DNA from: Promerops cafer
Taxonomy: Eukaryota; Chordata; Aves; Passeriformes; Nectariniidae
Length of the DNA: 64,000 nt
Direction: 5' to 3'
Assembly (NCBI GenBank): GCA_013398275.1
Contig: VZSE01013243.1
Location: forward strand, 1,360,658 to 1,424,657
Positions 52,601 to 64,000 of this stretch are shown here, piece after piece. The notes beneath the pieces were generated by a model. That model did not search any database. It was not told the origin of the DNA and saw only the letters and a list, made by a program, of their open reading frames with translations. Every line of letters starts with the position of its first letter. Position 1 is the stretch's first letter. Both the position numbers and the translations under genes were made by a program.

Positions 52601-55600
52601 TTTCAATAAACTTAGTGAAGGGACAGGGAATTTTCTTCTTACTGCTATTTCTTACTTGTATTCAAGCGCACACCCATAGACACACACACCTCTCAAATAA
52701 ATATATTTTGTACAGCCATCCACTGTTTACCCTTGTAATTCCTACGCTCTTTGTAAAGAGATTCAGAGGAAAAAGCGCTCTGGCAACAACAAGAAATAAG
52801 TGGAAAATTGTTTGGTTTTCTTTCTCATTACTCATTCAGCAACAAAATTCCATGCGTTGGCAGGTTGCAGTGAAGACAGCAACCTTCTTCAGCCTGGCAT
52901 GGGGAGGAGAATCCTGCTCCCCAGTGTTGAAAGGCATTTTCTGCCCACTGGTCCAGTTCTGTCTGACAAAGCATGTGGCTTTACGAATGGAGCCTAGTCC
53001 TGGGACACTGGAATATGCACCCTAATTTGACTCAGTCACAAAAATCTACTAATCAAAAAATCTTTTGCAAAGAACTCGGTTCCTCAAGGTGAACAAGGCA
53101 GCCTAGAAGTTAACGATTAACTTTTAAAATATCAGTCTTATCAGTCTTGGGAGGAAATGCAACATTAAAATAATAAAATTAAGAAAAAAGATGTATTAAT
53201 TTCTGCAACTAACATCCCCCCTGAGTGGCTGCTTAATGAGGGCGGTGGGGTTCAGCTCGGCACTAAAATAATGGGACAGGCTTGCAGTATTATACAGAGC
53301 CCTGGCACAGGCAGAGGCACACATTTCCCTCTTCTCCAGATCACAGTAAATCCTGGGTGCCCTCAGCCAAGTAATTCCATTTCTCTGCTGTCCCTTTCTC
53401 TGGACCATTGCCCATGATTTCTTTAGCCTGGCAAATCTCTAGGACAAGAGCTGTCTATTATGACATATTTGGATGGTAGCAATTCCAGTGGGTCTGAAAG
53501 GCATCTCTATACACTAACAAATACAAATGAATAACAACAGAACAAGAACGCTGTCTTTTCTTAAAGCATCTTAAATCCCTTTTTCTATTCCTAGACACTT
53601 CACAGTGCCTAATGAGCATGTGAGAAAAAGCCACAAAAGAACATTGCTATGAAAGCAAATGCTTGCTTGCAATTTTGTATGGGTAAGTGAACCATTTTTT
53701 TCATGTTCAAGTTCAGTAAGTAAAGACTTGGCTACTTCATATTTGAAAGAAAATCTTTCTGAACATGCACAAAGGCTGTCAGCCTGAAAAATTGCAACAA
53801 ACTGGCCAAAGGAAAACAAAAAGCCCACAGACAATTGTTGAAGGAGACTAGTAGAGGACACATGCAAAAGGCTTCAACAGATGTGTTAGGATCAAGGACT
53901 GGGGACTACGGATAACTTCAGACAAGTTAAGAACCTGCATGGCAAAAAGGCAACTGAATAATATTATTTTAAAACACTATAAGGTTTATAAAGCTGTGCT
54001 AACTGACATAATAGGACTCCTTTCTTTTTAGGCTGTGATATCAATTCAGCCTCTCTGGCACTTCTGTTCTCTATCCCTAAGAGACCTACTGAAACTAAAA
54101 GCAGACCTGAGTGTTTTGCCTCTTGTGCTGATATGCTGCTGCAATGCCCACAAAAAGCTGATATCAACACCATTGTACAGGAGGGAAAAAACCACAGTGA
54201 AAATGAGCAGTGCCTGTATCACCTGCTGATTTAGATCTAACATCCCAAGGAAGCAGAAACCCAGCTCACTAAAGAAAGGAGATGGATGGTTATGCAACGT
54301 GGGGCACGCTTCACTAGATCTGATGCTCATCTGGAGGCTCTCTCTCTCTGTGTAAATCAAACCCAATGGCACATCTTGCTTCCTTTTTATTAAGATATAA
54401 ACAATGCAAAGAAAAAACAAGTTCTCTAGCTTGTACGGAGGCAAATAGAAACCAATGTTAACAGAGGAAAGTAAATGTTTCTACTGCCTGGTTTCAACTT
54501 CCGACACTGATTCCTCCCAAAAAATACAAATTTGCATAAATTCCATACTTATGAGAATGATGCTGAATTGCAAGAGGATAATTTAGTGTACTACTTATTA
54601 GCCAAGATTAAACATAATATAGAATCCTCCAATTCTGCACTCCTAATTAGACAGTCCACAGTCTGCCTATATGCATGGCACATGCAATTCCTCCTGAAGC
54701 CAGATGGAGAAAAGTACCTATAGACTGATCCTTATCCTTTAAGTAGAAGATTTGTGGTGTTGTTCTGACTTTTACATCACTGCAAAAATTCAAAAGTCAG
54801 GAAAAGCCCAGAAAATAGTTTGGACTTTTTTTATTACTCTACTCAGTACTATCTACATTCTCTACACACACTCGTGCTTGGTGGGAGTTACAGAGCTAGC
54901 TGCTCTTTGCTCCGTTGAATATTTCCCCAGAGCTGACAGCCAAAAGCTTCATTTTGAACATCTGGAACAGTAAAAGCAAAAAAACAGCAGCAGCACCACC
55001 AAATTCTGTGTATCGATGATGAATGCTTTCTTTCTCTCAGCAGCATTTTGCACTGTGCAGCACTAAATGCTTCAGCTGAGAGTATTATAATCATGTGAGT
55101 GTGTTGACATGCCCTCTGTGAAAGTTCCCAGAAGTACCATCTACCACAAATTACACTTGAAGCAGAAAGTGTCTCTAAGCTTTGTGCCTACCTACCTAAT
55201 CAAACTAGAAATATCAGATCATTGAGAAGAAAGCTTTTGTCAATGTTCTATTTCATCTAATTAGCTATCATTATTATAACTACCAACCATGTTTCAGAGG
55301 AAAGATATTAAAAGTTAGAGGAATATCCTAGGGACCTTATAATCCAAATTAGGGAAAGCACATCAGCAGACGGCAGGCACACAAATATGTGGAAAATGGG
55401 AAAAGACTGAAGCCTTGTGCATGACAGCACGAGCTCCTTACAATGTGTTTGGCATTCAAAGGAGTTTGTTTCAAATATGGCAGTTAGCATGTCTTCCTGC
55501 ACTTGTCGTTTCAGGCCAGGCACTGGAAAGGTTTATGAAATAATCACGCATTTTAAAGCAAAGAAATCCACCTAAGGAGGTGCTCAAAGATGAGCTGCAG

Positions 55601-55790
55601 ACTGCCACACCACCCCTCCATGGGAAGGTTCCTAAAGGTGACATGGCAAAGGGGCTTAGAGCAAAAGCCAGCACTACTCAGTATTTCAGTTTTGCTTTGA
55701 ACGACACAAAAGGGCAGCCCTGGAGCCTCCTCTCAGACTGACAGAGTCAAGTCAGTCACACACCCTGCATGAGCCAGGGTTTGACTCCTT

Positions 55791-55814
55791 CACGCACACA
55801 CACACACACACACA
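55791..55814. repeat. CA dinucleotide microsatellite
   Basis: About ten CA units, uninterrupted from 55795, are preceded by CACG. It is a likely length polymorphism. Confidence 0.92.
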
Positions 55815-56576
55815 AAGAATGGAGCCAGGCATGAACATTCCTGCTCACTTTCCAGGACGGACAGGCAAGAGCCAGGTCAGACCTGCAAACTCTGCCAAAG
55901 CGGCAGTAGATAAACGCTTGGGCACAGCACCTCACAAATGGAGCTCTACAACTTCCAGAGCAGAGCTGGCTTGATTTTGGCAGGCTCACAGAGTGGACAG
56001 GGAAGCTTACAGCTGTCTGTGCCCATCTGTTTAGACATGCCTTCAGAGCCCAACAGAAGCTTTGGCCATCAACACCAGCTGAAAAGCATGTCCTAAATTT
56101 AGGGCATTAAAACAATTTGGCAGAACAAATACAACTATTAGGCACCAACACAGATTCTGCACCAAAATTGTGGAAGCACTTCCAGTTTATGACATGTTAA
56201 ATTATAGGCTGACTTGTCAAATTAGTTTTAAAGTCTGAGGGGAACAAATTCTGAGAAGAAAAATAAACAAAGAGAAAAACAGTTTGCCAGAATTAAAGAA
56301 ACCTTCAGCACCAAGCATTCAATAGTAACAGGAAAGCACTGTTACTATGACTACTGTCAGCCAAGTAATACCTCACCCTCAAAACAACAGCAAACATCAT
56401 CTGTTTCTACCTAGACTATTCAGGAGTAAGGGGAAAACACCAGAACATCCACAGGTTCCCCTGCTTCCTTTGCTCTAAGACACGAACTGCAACAGGAGAA
56501 CAAGATATAATCTGTGTCAAAAATATTCTTCTACATGAAATGCTCATTAAAACCAAGTGTCTACCCATTCCTTGAT

Positions 56577-56622
56577 TTGTTTAGGTTTGGTTGTTTGTTT
56601 TGGTTTTGGGTTTTTTTTTTTT
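56577..56622. repeat. GTTT/T-rich low-complexity tract
   Basis: GGTTT- and GTTT-like units run into 12 T. It could be the reverse of an A-rich retroposon tail, but no body is recognised beside it. Confidence 0.8.
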
Positions 56623-59600
56623 GCCTCTCTCCCACTGTATAAGCAACCTGAACAAGTAACCAGAATATCTCTAATAGAAGTGATTTTATGGCTTCCCCCT
56701 CTCTCCTGCTACTGAGTTGCACCCATGGGGAAGGTCTGGAAGGAGCAGGGACAACTGAGTATTGTGCTGGGTGAAAGCTTGTGTCATGGAATGCTGAGCA
56801 TTTAGAGGAGAAGCCAGGTTGCCTGCTGCCCAGTGGATGCTGAACAGCAGAGCTCTAGGTACCCATACACACAACCAGCCAAGATACAGGCCTTAGCAGA
56901 GATTTGGCAAATTTTGTGACAGCTGAGTGACAGCTGAAGTAAAACCAGATTGCCTAATAACAGCACAGACAACCATATGGAAGACTGGGCATGTAAATAT
57001 TATTTGTGTGCATGCTACACTAAGTCAGCAGAACTAATTTGCAGGAAAAAATATGCTGTGGTGACTTCAGTCTCAAACCTAAACTGTGGTAATTCAGGAT
57101 TCTGCATTTCTTCCTTCTAGCTTCAGCATTCCTCTTTCACTATGCCTGCTTAGAAACTGAAGGCTGCTTCCTTACCTCAAGAGATAGTCATGAAAATCCA
57201 CAGTAAATGAAATTATCTATACCTACAGATGTAATCCACACCCTCTATATTTTGGCATCACACAGATGTTGCAAGTAGAGTAGGATTAAATCAGTTAAAT
57301 CAGGATTTCAATACATTGAACAAGAAATCAGTAGGAAAAAGAAAATAATGGAAGAAAACAAATCTCTCTGAACCTCTAAGAATCTTACATGGATCAGCAG
57401 TTATCATGTTAACTAAAAATCCTCCCACATTCCTTTGACCCTGTCCTAACTTCCACAAGGCTTTAAATGTTGAATGCCCAGCTTTGAACCTTCCTCACTC
57501 CTTGGGAAAGAAATAAGACTGAATCAGTTTTGAGACAATTTATATATTTATCACTACTTCCTTTTTACTTCCAAAGTGAATTTTAAACAGTTTAAGCTTG
57601 TCCAGTGATCAGCAGGAGTAAGAATTGTATGGCCCTGAGGAAAGCCCAGCTCTGAGACAAGGGTGACAGCAGGTGCCACGCGAGGTGCTGGGTCAATGGC
57701 CACCTCTTGGCTGGGTTATTCCCACTCCTCAGCATCACAGCAGACAAACATTTCTAGAGCCTAGTCTGTCTCCCTCCAGTGACTGCAGAGAGACCCCCCA
57801 CCATGAGAGAGCTCCTAATCTAATCACTTTAATTCAGTGAATGCTCAAATAAAGCTAGCTAGGCAATATGAATATAGACCCAGACCTGCTTTCAGAATTA
57901 CATATTTCGGAGCAAAACACACTAGTCTCAGGCACTCTTCTATGTAGTTACTTATAGAGCATGAACTACCTCTATATTTAGTATTTGAGGAAGCACCTGA
58001 GTGCCAAAAAGCATATGTTTCTTTCCCAGAGAAATCATTTATTTCTGAGTCATAAGGAGGAAAAAATGAGAAGCATGGGGAATTAAAGCAAAGGTAGTCA
58101 GGCTCAATCTTCCATCTTGGAGTTCAACTAAAATCTGGATTCCCCAGTGGCAGGAAACTTGCACAGGCTTGCACAACTGCCACTTAAATTAATCTCTACA
58201 GAATGTGTAGAAATGAAATAACTCAGGATAATTGTGCCTAAATGGAAACATGAAGTGAGAAGGCATGCATCTCTGTCCTGTTGAGGATCTGCAAGTAGAG
58301 CTTTCAGAGAGTACAATGGTGATTCAGGCAAACTGATCTATTGTTCAAAATATACATGGGAGATGATGCAGCAACTGAGAAACCTAAAGCAAAATAAGGA
58401 TGGCAGTTTTGTTTATGCAACACTACTTGCACTTATTATGTTCATTTTTCTATCAAAAAAAAAGTTAATATCTTCAACTTTTAGTTTTGTTGCATCTGTA
58501 TTTTGCCTATTAATGAGTAATTTTCACAATAGCCTTCAGTTTACTATCAGCAATATAATTATTTTTTCTATATGTGCCCTTAATGATTTGAATCTTTCCT
58601 GTAGAAAAATTCCCATTAAACTCAGAGAAGTTCTATGAATGAAAGAATTTCAGATGCAGAGCCAAAACTTCTTATAACTTCCCTATGAATTAACTTGAAG
58701 TCTTGCAAAATGTATTTAATAGCAGGGAGAATCAGAAGAAAAAAAAAATCACACTCTTTATAATTAAAGAGCAAATACTTTGTGAAGCTAATATCCACTA
58801 TCATTTCAAATCAGGTAGTGGACTGTGTGCAAATACCAGTAAAATTGTTAATAAATGTGTACTAACAACATAGCTGATGGCTAGTGTGCCTTTACAAGCA
58901 TTCTTGTTTCACAAATTATTTTTAACTTGAAAAAGTGCAGATTTAATAAAATGAAAGTTTTTTGTGAAAACAGGAAGATGGGAGAAGTGGAAGTAGTGAC
59001 AACAGGACGACAACAAAATCAGAATTTTTCAAATTATTTGCTTATCTTTCATCACAACAATTCATTCAGCATTTCAACATCTAACATTTCAATATGTTTG
59101 CAATTATTTTGTTTAGAAATGCTAATAATTCAAACAAATGCATGATTAAAAAATAAATAGCCTCAACATAAAACTGAAGCATTTTGAAATAATTTTAAAA
59201 ATCAAAGCTGTAGTGACGAAATATTCATTTCTCGGTGATCCACCACAGCAGATGCTTTAGCAAAGTGCAACATGCTATATGAGGTCCAGGAGGAAATTTA
59301 TGTTATGTTTCAAAGGTATGTGAAACAAGTGAGTTTTGACTCCCTTAAGTTTGTAGTGCTGTGTATTCAAACTGTAATATTTCTCTCCCTGGTTAAAAAA
59401 TATAAGTTTTCTGCTTGGGAATTTTAAGAACTTGTGTCATCTAGAGATTTTTAAACCCCAATTTCTGAAAAGATAATTATTTTCATAAAAATAAATTGCT
59501 TGAGCCCCTATTTTTCCATCCAAAACAAGTTACATGAAAGCCTGCTGATCTGGGAAAGCACGGATCTCCAGGGTGATATGTTTTATGCACGTGGGCTAGC

Positions 59601-60290
59601 ATACATGCTAAAAATACATTTACATAAAATATATAAAATATGCCCTGACACATTTTTGCTCTCTTGAACAACTGATGGACATCTTGAACATGATATACTG
59701 CGATATGCACCAAATAAAAACAATCTAAAGTACTAATTCAGAATAGTAGATAATTCTTTGGTTAAAATTTCTGGTTAATTATCACCTACATAAACACTCA
59801 TTCTGTTCACTCACATCACACATTAGCTATGACCTCTTCTTTTCTCTATTTGGGAACCAGTCAACTCCTACTCAGAAATGTTTCCTTCTGACACAAAAAT
59901 ATGAATAAAGTATTGCATGTATCATCAAATTCATAAGTAGTTAATATTTCATTAAATCTATTTTCACTCCAGAATTTTTACATAACTTTTTAGACATATG
60001 ATTCTCACAATAAATTTTGAATATTTCTATTTAAAGGACACTTTGCCCCACAGGTAGCATAAGTACAGTAATATTCACAGCATATATAAAGGTATCAGCT
60101 GAATCTGAGTTCTTTGACAACATATTGTTTCAGGTAAGAAACATAGACTTTCTGTACAAAATCTCCCACCGAACAAATAAAACACTTTCCTAGGGGATCC
60201 AGGTCATTACAGTTTTTTCACTGACATGAAAATTTGTCATTTGTCACACTATTTATCTTCTTCAGTTTGTGAAAAATTCAGTAATAGTTT

Positions 60291-60311
60291 AAAAAAAAAA
60301 AAAAAAAAAAA
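60291..60311. repeat. A homopolymer, 21 bases
   Basis: This is the longest sequenced single-base run in the window. No retroposed transcript was recognised upstream, so it is called a simple repeat. Confidence 0.9.
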
Positions 60312-61419
60312 CATTTTGTCTTACACTGTACCAGTAATGGGGACTATAAGAACAGTATCAAACTTCTACTATCAAACTCTTCATCACATTTATATAAGCT
60401 GCTTCATTACACATGAAAATATTACTCTATCATTTGTCTTTATTACTTTTTACTTTTTTTCACTTGATTATCCTGAATAACAGCACTTCAAGTACATCTG
60501 TGATTCAAAAGAAGACTAAAACAGAAGGAAAATACTTTAAATTTGTGAACTTGCCTTTGTGAACACCCTTACTTTTTGTTGTAGTCAGCTCGCTGTACCA
60601 TAAATGCTAAACTGGGTGCAACTCCCAGTGTTTTGCTGCCAGGGTAGTGTCTGCTCAGTTAAAAAAAAGACAACAATTAAACTTGGACAGTTTCCATTCA
60701 ACTGGAAGAACATTATGATAACAGATTTTCCTGAAACCATTGGAAACCAGCCTAGACATGTTTTTCTGTAAGGCTCAGGGATGAAGTATGCTGACTTTCA
60801 TTCCTAGTCCATGTGCTACCAGTTTTACCCTTTTCCACAGAGGAGAGCAGCCCAGCACACCTGAATCTCAGCTAGCCAGGTACTTATTTACAACTTGTTG
60901 CCAAGGAATTCCCCCCTTCTTTCACAGGTCTCCACCTTCAGCAAAGGAATTTTTTGTTGAGATGGTGCTGAAGATGCCTCTTGGCAATAGCAGCAGTTAA
61001 ACGTCTGTTATACACAATGAGCCGCTAAAATCACAAAACATCCTATAATTTGGAATGACTGGTGGCATCAGCTTTCAAGTGACTTGAGCATGATGCGTGG
61101 GTAAGGTCAGAGTGAAATTTGCATGAGGGAAGGAAATGCCCGAACTGCTTCCCGTGCTGTTTCTGGACTTAACCACCACAAGCACCTCAGCCACCAACAT
61201 AAGCACCAACACATCCCACCTTGACACCACGCTTCTTTACCCCACCACTACCAAAATCAACACATTGCTTGATAGTTCAGCAGTCTAAGGAAGAATTAAC
61301 TCACCTTTTTTCCACCCTTGACTATCTACTCACCCTCTTGTTTAATTTTACAATGTTATTTTTTTTCTCACACCTGTGGTAAAACCCACAGAAGGAAAAC
61401 ACAGTCTTAGACATAATAT

Positions 61420-61442
61420 ATGGAAGACTTTCAATCTTCCAT
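61420..61442. repeat. Inverted repeat, 8-bp arms, 7-nt loop
   Basis: ATGGAAGA (61420-61427) and TCTTCCAT (61435-61442) are exact reverse complements. The length is within chance expectation. Confidence 0.7.
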
Positions 61443-61779
61443 GTTCATATGTCCATGAATCATATGTTCCAGTTGTGTTATTTAAAGCTCTCATACACAG
61501 CTTTAATATTTGGGTTAGACTTCCTGAATGTGTTTAGGTTATTTATTTATGACTCAGTGCTCTCTGCTTACTCTTGCCTGAACTATCTTTTTTCTCTAAG
61601 TCACCACGTCTCTTATCAGCTTCCAGGCTCCTTCCTCTTTTATTAGAATTTAGCACTGTGTGCTTACAGGTTCTTCTGTAAATTTACCAGTGGCTTTTAA
61701 AGTTATAGCTGAAAAACTTCTTTATCAACTGGAATATAAAACACTTTAATATGCAATCATGTGTTGCAATAAACAACAT

Positions 61780-61797
61780 CACTGAAATATTTCAGTG
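61780..61797. repeat. Perfect 18-bp palindrome
   Basis: CACTGAAAT is followed directly by its reverse complement ATTTCAGTG, with no spacer. Confidence 0.85.
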
Positions 61798-62718
61798 GTT
61801 TACTGATGTTTAATGAGATACTCTCAAGAACAGTAGAAATACTGGGTCGGTGACATTGCTAGTAGACTTTGCTTTAAATTTTTGGTTAAAAGTGTACAGA
61901 TTTATGTAGAGAGGCTTCTGATTCATTACCCTTTTCTGTACACCCAGACAGTCAGTTCTGAGTGTTTAGGGATAGGTAATAAAGGAAACAGTGAGAGCAC
62001 TCATAGAGGACTTTATGCTTGAAGTTGTGGGGGATTTAAACATAATAGAGCTCTGGGCCATACCAAGAGAGAGCACTGTTCTAGCTTTTTTCTTCCCTGT
62101 ATTCACTGGGACCAGAATAAGCATCCTTGAGAGGCATGGGGGGAAGTGTGAAAGGGGAGAAAAGCACACGCATTGAAAGAAAAGTGAGACTCAGGAGTAG
62201 ACACTGGGATAAATTCAGAATTCAAAATATATAGATAACCAGCTGATAAACTTCTCCCATGTGGTTCTGGAAAGAGACTCCCAGACCGAGTTCTGGAAGC
62301 AACAAAAGTATCTCTGTCAGCAGAATCAGCAGTAAATCTGTGGGCTAGACAAGAAACAAAATAATACACATGTGAGCCACAGCAACTGTGTGTGCACCAA
62401 AGGACAAGGATGACTGTCTCTATCTATAGCTAGCTCTATATGCCTGCTCTCCACAGGTAGTTGAACCTGGTTCTCAAGAGTATCCATTCTAAGAAAAGGT
62501 TGAGAAAGATTCAAGAGGCTTTCCTCTGTGAATATGTGATTGTACAAATTCTGGAAAGCAGACAGTTAGACACTCGGTACCCATCTCAAGACATGATCAC
62601 AACATTTGTCTTGGAACTTTGCAGTTCCTTTCATTTTTGATTAATATCTGTTTGCTTTGAATAAAAAATTCTATGTGAAGGCTTCAAATAACTTTTCACA
62701 CATTCATTTAATGACTAC

Positions 62719-62737
62719 CACACACACACAAAAAAAA
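62719..62737. repeat. CA run followed by A-run
   Basis: About five CA units pass into eight A. It is simple sequence. Confidence 0.75.
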
Positions 62738-64000
62738 TCCCGAACACTTTTTAAAATTATTTACCTTACTGACTCTAAATTTAATCTCTCCTGAAGGAAA
62801 AAAATGTGTTTGTTAGCTTGAGAATTTACTAATACATGTTTTGACATGTATTGATGTGTTTCAAATCCAGATGTCTGAATCCCCTCTCCTGCTGCATCCT
62901 CCACTGTCAGAATGTGCTTTCTAGCTTTGCTGTTTCTCCTTAAACCAATAAGAAAGTCATTTTTGAAAACTTTCCAAACACATGTCCAGGTCAATTGTTC
63001 ATCTAAAATGTACATATGCACCCACATAAACAGGGGGAAGAGAAAAAAAAAGAGAAGGATGGCAAGACTATTGCTTTTTAGGAAATATATCTGAAATATT
63101 TCTCCAGAACACTTAAGGGCACTAAAGGAAAGATTTGTATGCAAATATTGTATACCAATGAAATAGTTCCTTGACCCACCCCACTGTGTATGCTGCAATT
63201 AACCAAGCCAGTTAGTAAAAAATGAAATTAAAATGCCATAACCGAGTGTTCCAGTAATGATGTTCTTAGCAGCTTTTGGGAGATTCTAAGAGACTTAGTT
63301 CCTTGCAAATGTTAATAATAGCATAGATAGCAATGGATTAATATTTTATTTTTATTTTAAATAAGTTATAGACTATGCTCTTTCAGACACATCTTCCAAG
63401 ACAAAGTTAAACATTAAAAAAATAAGATTCAATTATTCACTGTTCAAAGTCCAACAGATACATTCAGGACAAATAACCTGTGGAGACTTACTGGGCTAAA
63501 ATTTACATAAAATGCTCAGTGAAATAGCTAAAAGCACAAGATCTGCACTTAATGCAGTAGCTACATAAAATTGCCATACAGAATGTTATACCTTTTGTTT
63601 GAAAATTCAATCATTTAACAGGAAACTTTTGCCTTTCCTGACAGTCATGATATTTCACTGTGTAATGCCCCATTAGGTCATTAAGGCTGTTACCTACCAC
63701 CTATCATCTGTGTGGTTTTACATCAGGTTAAAACCATGCCTGCAGAGTGCAAAACAACAAGGAAAAGTAAACAATACATCTTGTAGTTCCAGTACAGTGT
63801 CCAGCACACGAGGGCTCTGCTAGGATTCTACAGCCTCAGTGTAACAACTGTGTGATGGCCACGGTTTGTTGCCATGGAGCTGGCTTGCCATTTTGGGCCA
63901 CCTCACAGGTGGCTCAGTTCAACACCTTAAACTCTCTTATTGAACTCTGCCATGTCATTCTCTTGGGGAAACCTCCCAGTGCTGTGGCAGCATCTGACAG

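Larger units (their letters stand above)
43013..52614. other. Unique non-coding DNA, partly GC-richer
   Basis: No gene or transposon is supported. The stretch 49000-50700 is more GC-rich and has overlapping open frames of about 70-120 codons on both strands, without a recognisable domain or splice structure. Elsewhere the sequence is AT-rich with a perfect 11-bp hairpin (44923-44949), a tandem 11-bp duplication (46101-46122) and an A/AAG repeat (46639-46668). Confidence 0.65.
52615..64000. other. Unique non-coding DNA to the window end
   Basis: No gene or transposon is supported. Features seen are a CA microsatellite (55791-55814), a T/GT-rich tract (56577-56622), a 21-base A-run (60291-60311), a CA/A-run (62719-62737) and perfect inverted repeats at 61420-61442, 61780-61797 and 63897-63913. 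The longest open frames (136 codons at 52615, plus; 145 codons at 62761-63198, minus) have no domain I recognise and are of the size chance gives in AT-rich DNA. Confidence 0.65.

Noticed and set aside
52615..53025. 136-codon plus-strand frame beginning with a hydrophobic, signal-peptide-like stretch
   Set aside because: No domain is recognised, it crosses a CA-rich low-complexity stretch, and frames of this length are expected in 64 kb of AT-rich DNA.
62761..63198. 145-codon minus-strand frame with one hydrophobic segment
   Set aside because: No recognisable domain, no promoter or splice context, and the hydrophobic run comes from an A/G-rich low-complexity stretch read in reverse.
1..64000. 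tRNA, rRNA, snRNA, known microRNA, CRISPR array or prokaryotic operon
   Set aside because: Reading for the usual signatures (tRNA B-box, common snRNA starts, well-known microRNA seeds, spaced direct repeats) gave no supported match; a covariance-model search would be needed to exclude diverged RNAs.

Overview
This window looks like vertebrate, almost certainly bird, non-coding DNA. Three to four CR1 LINE copies carry the CR1-type 3' tail of ATTCTRTG-like octamers. A solo LTR matches, from memory, an ERVL-like LTR family common in songbirds and relatives, and a second LTR-like block resembles other passerine LTRs. There is no sign of bacterial gene organisation: reading frames are short, scattered and not in operons, and the sequence is AT-rich with many mono-, di- and trinucleotide runs. 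I found no host protein-coding exon, tRNA, rRNA, snRNA or known microRNA that I can support. The window may be intergenic or lie within a large intron; the sequence alone does not decide.

Layout. 1-3269 is unique AT-rich DNA. 3270-3830 is a nearly complete plus-strand solo LTR with TATA box and poly(A) signal. 3831-13897 is unique DNA with two TA microsatellites, two small tandem duplications and one perfect palindrome. 13898-15402 holds two CR1 pieces head to tail: a fragment of the ORF2 C-terminus without its 3' end, then a longer 5'-truncated copy with decayed reverse transcriptase (RT), two frameshifts, a stop codon, a lost catalytic Asp and a preserved 3' tail. 15403-21935 is unique and contains a full match to the CTCF core motif. 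About 21936-22387 is a second LTR-like block with a duplicated poly(A)-signal module. 22388-31212 is unique DNA. 31213-31265 is a 53-base assembly gap inside an A homopolymer. 33663-33912 is a short CR1 3' end with an open ORF2 tail. 42900-43012 is an older CR1 tail. The rest, to 64000, is unique DNA with simple repeats, several perfect inverted repeats and a CA microsatellite.

No genes here can be said to work together. The only coding capacity recognised is decayed CR1 ORF2. The most checkable non-repeat signals are a paired octamer (POU-factor) inverted repeat at 39458-39485, a full CTCF core at 18800-18812, and the nested CR1 structure. I did not find a previously undescribed biological system.
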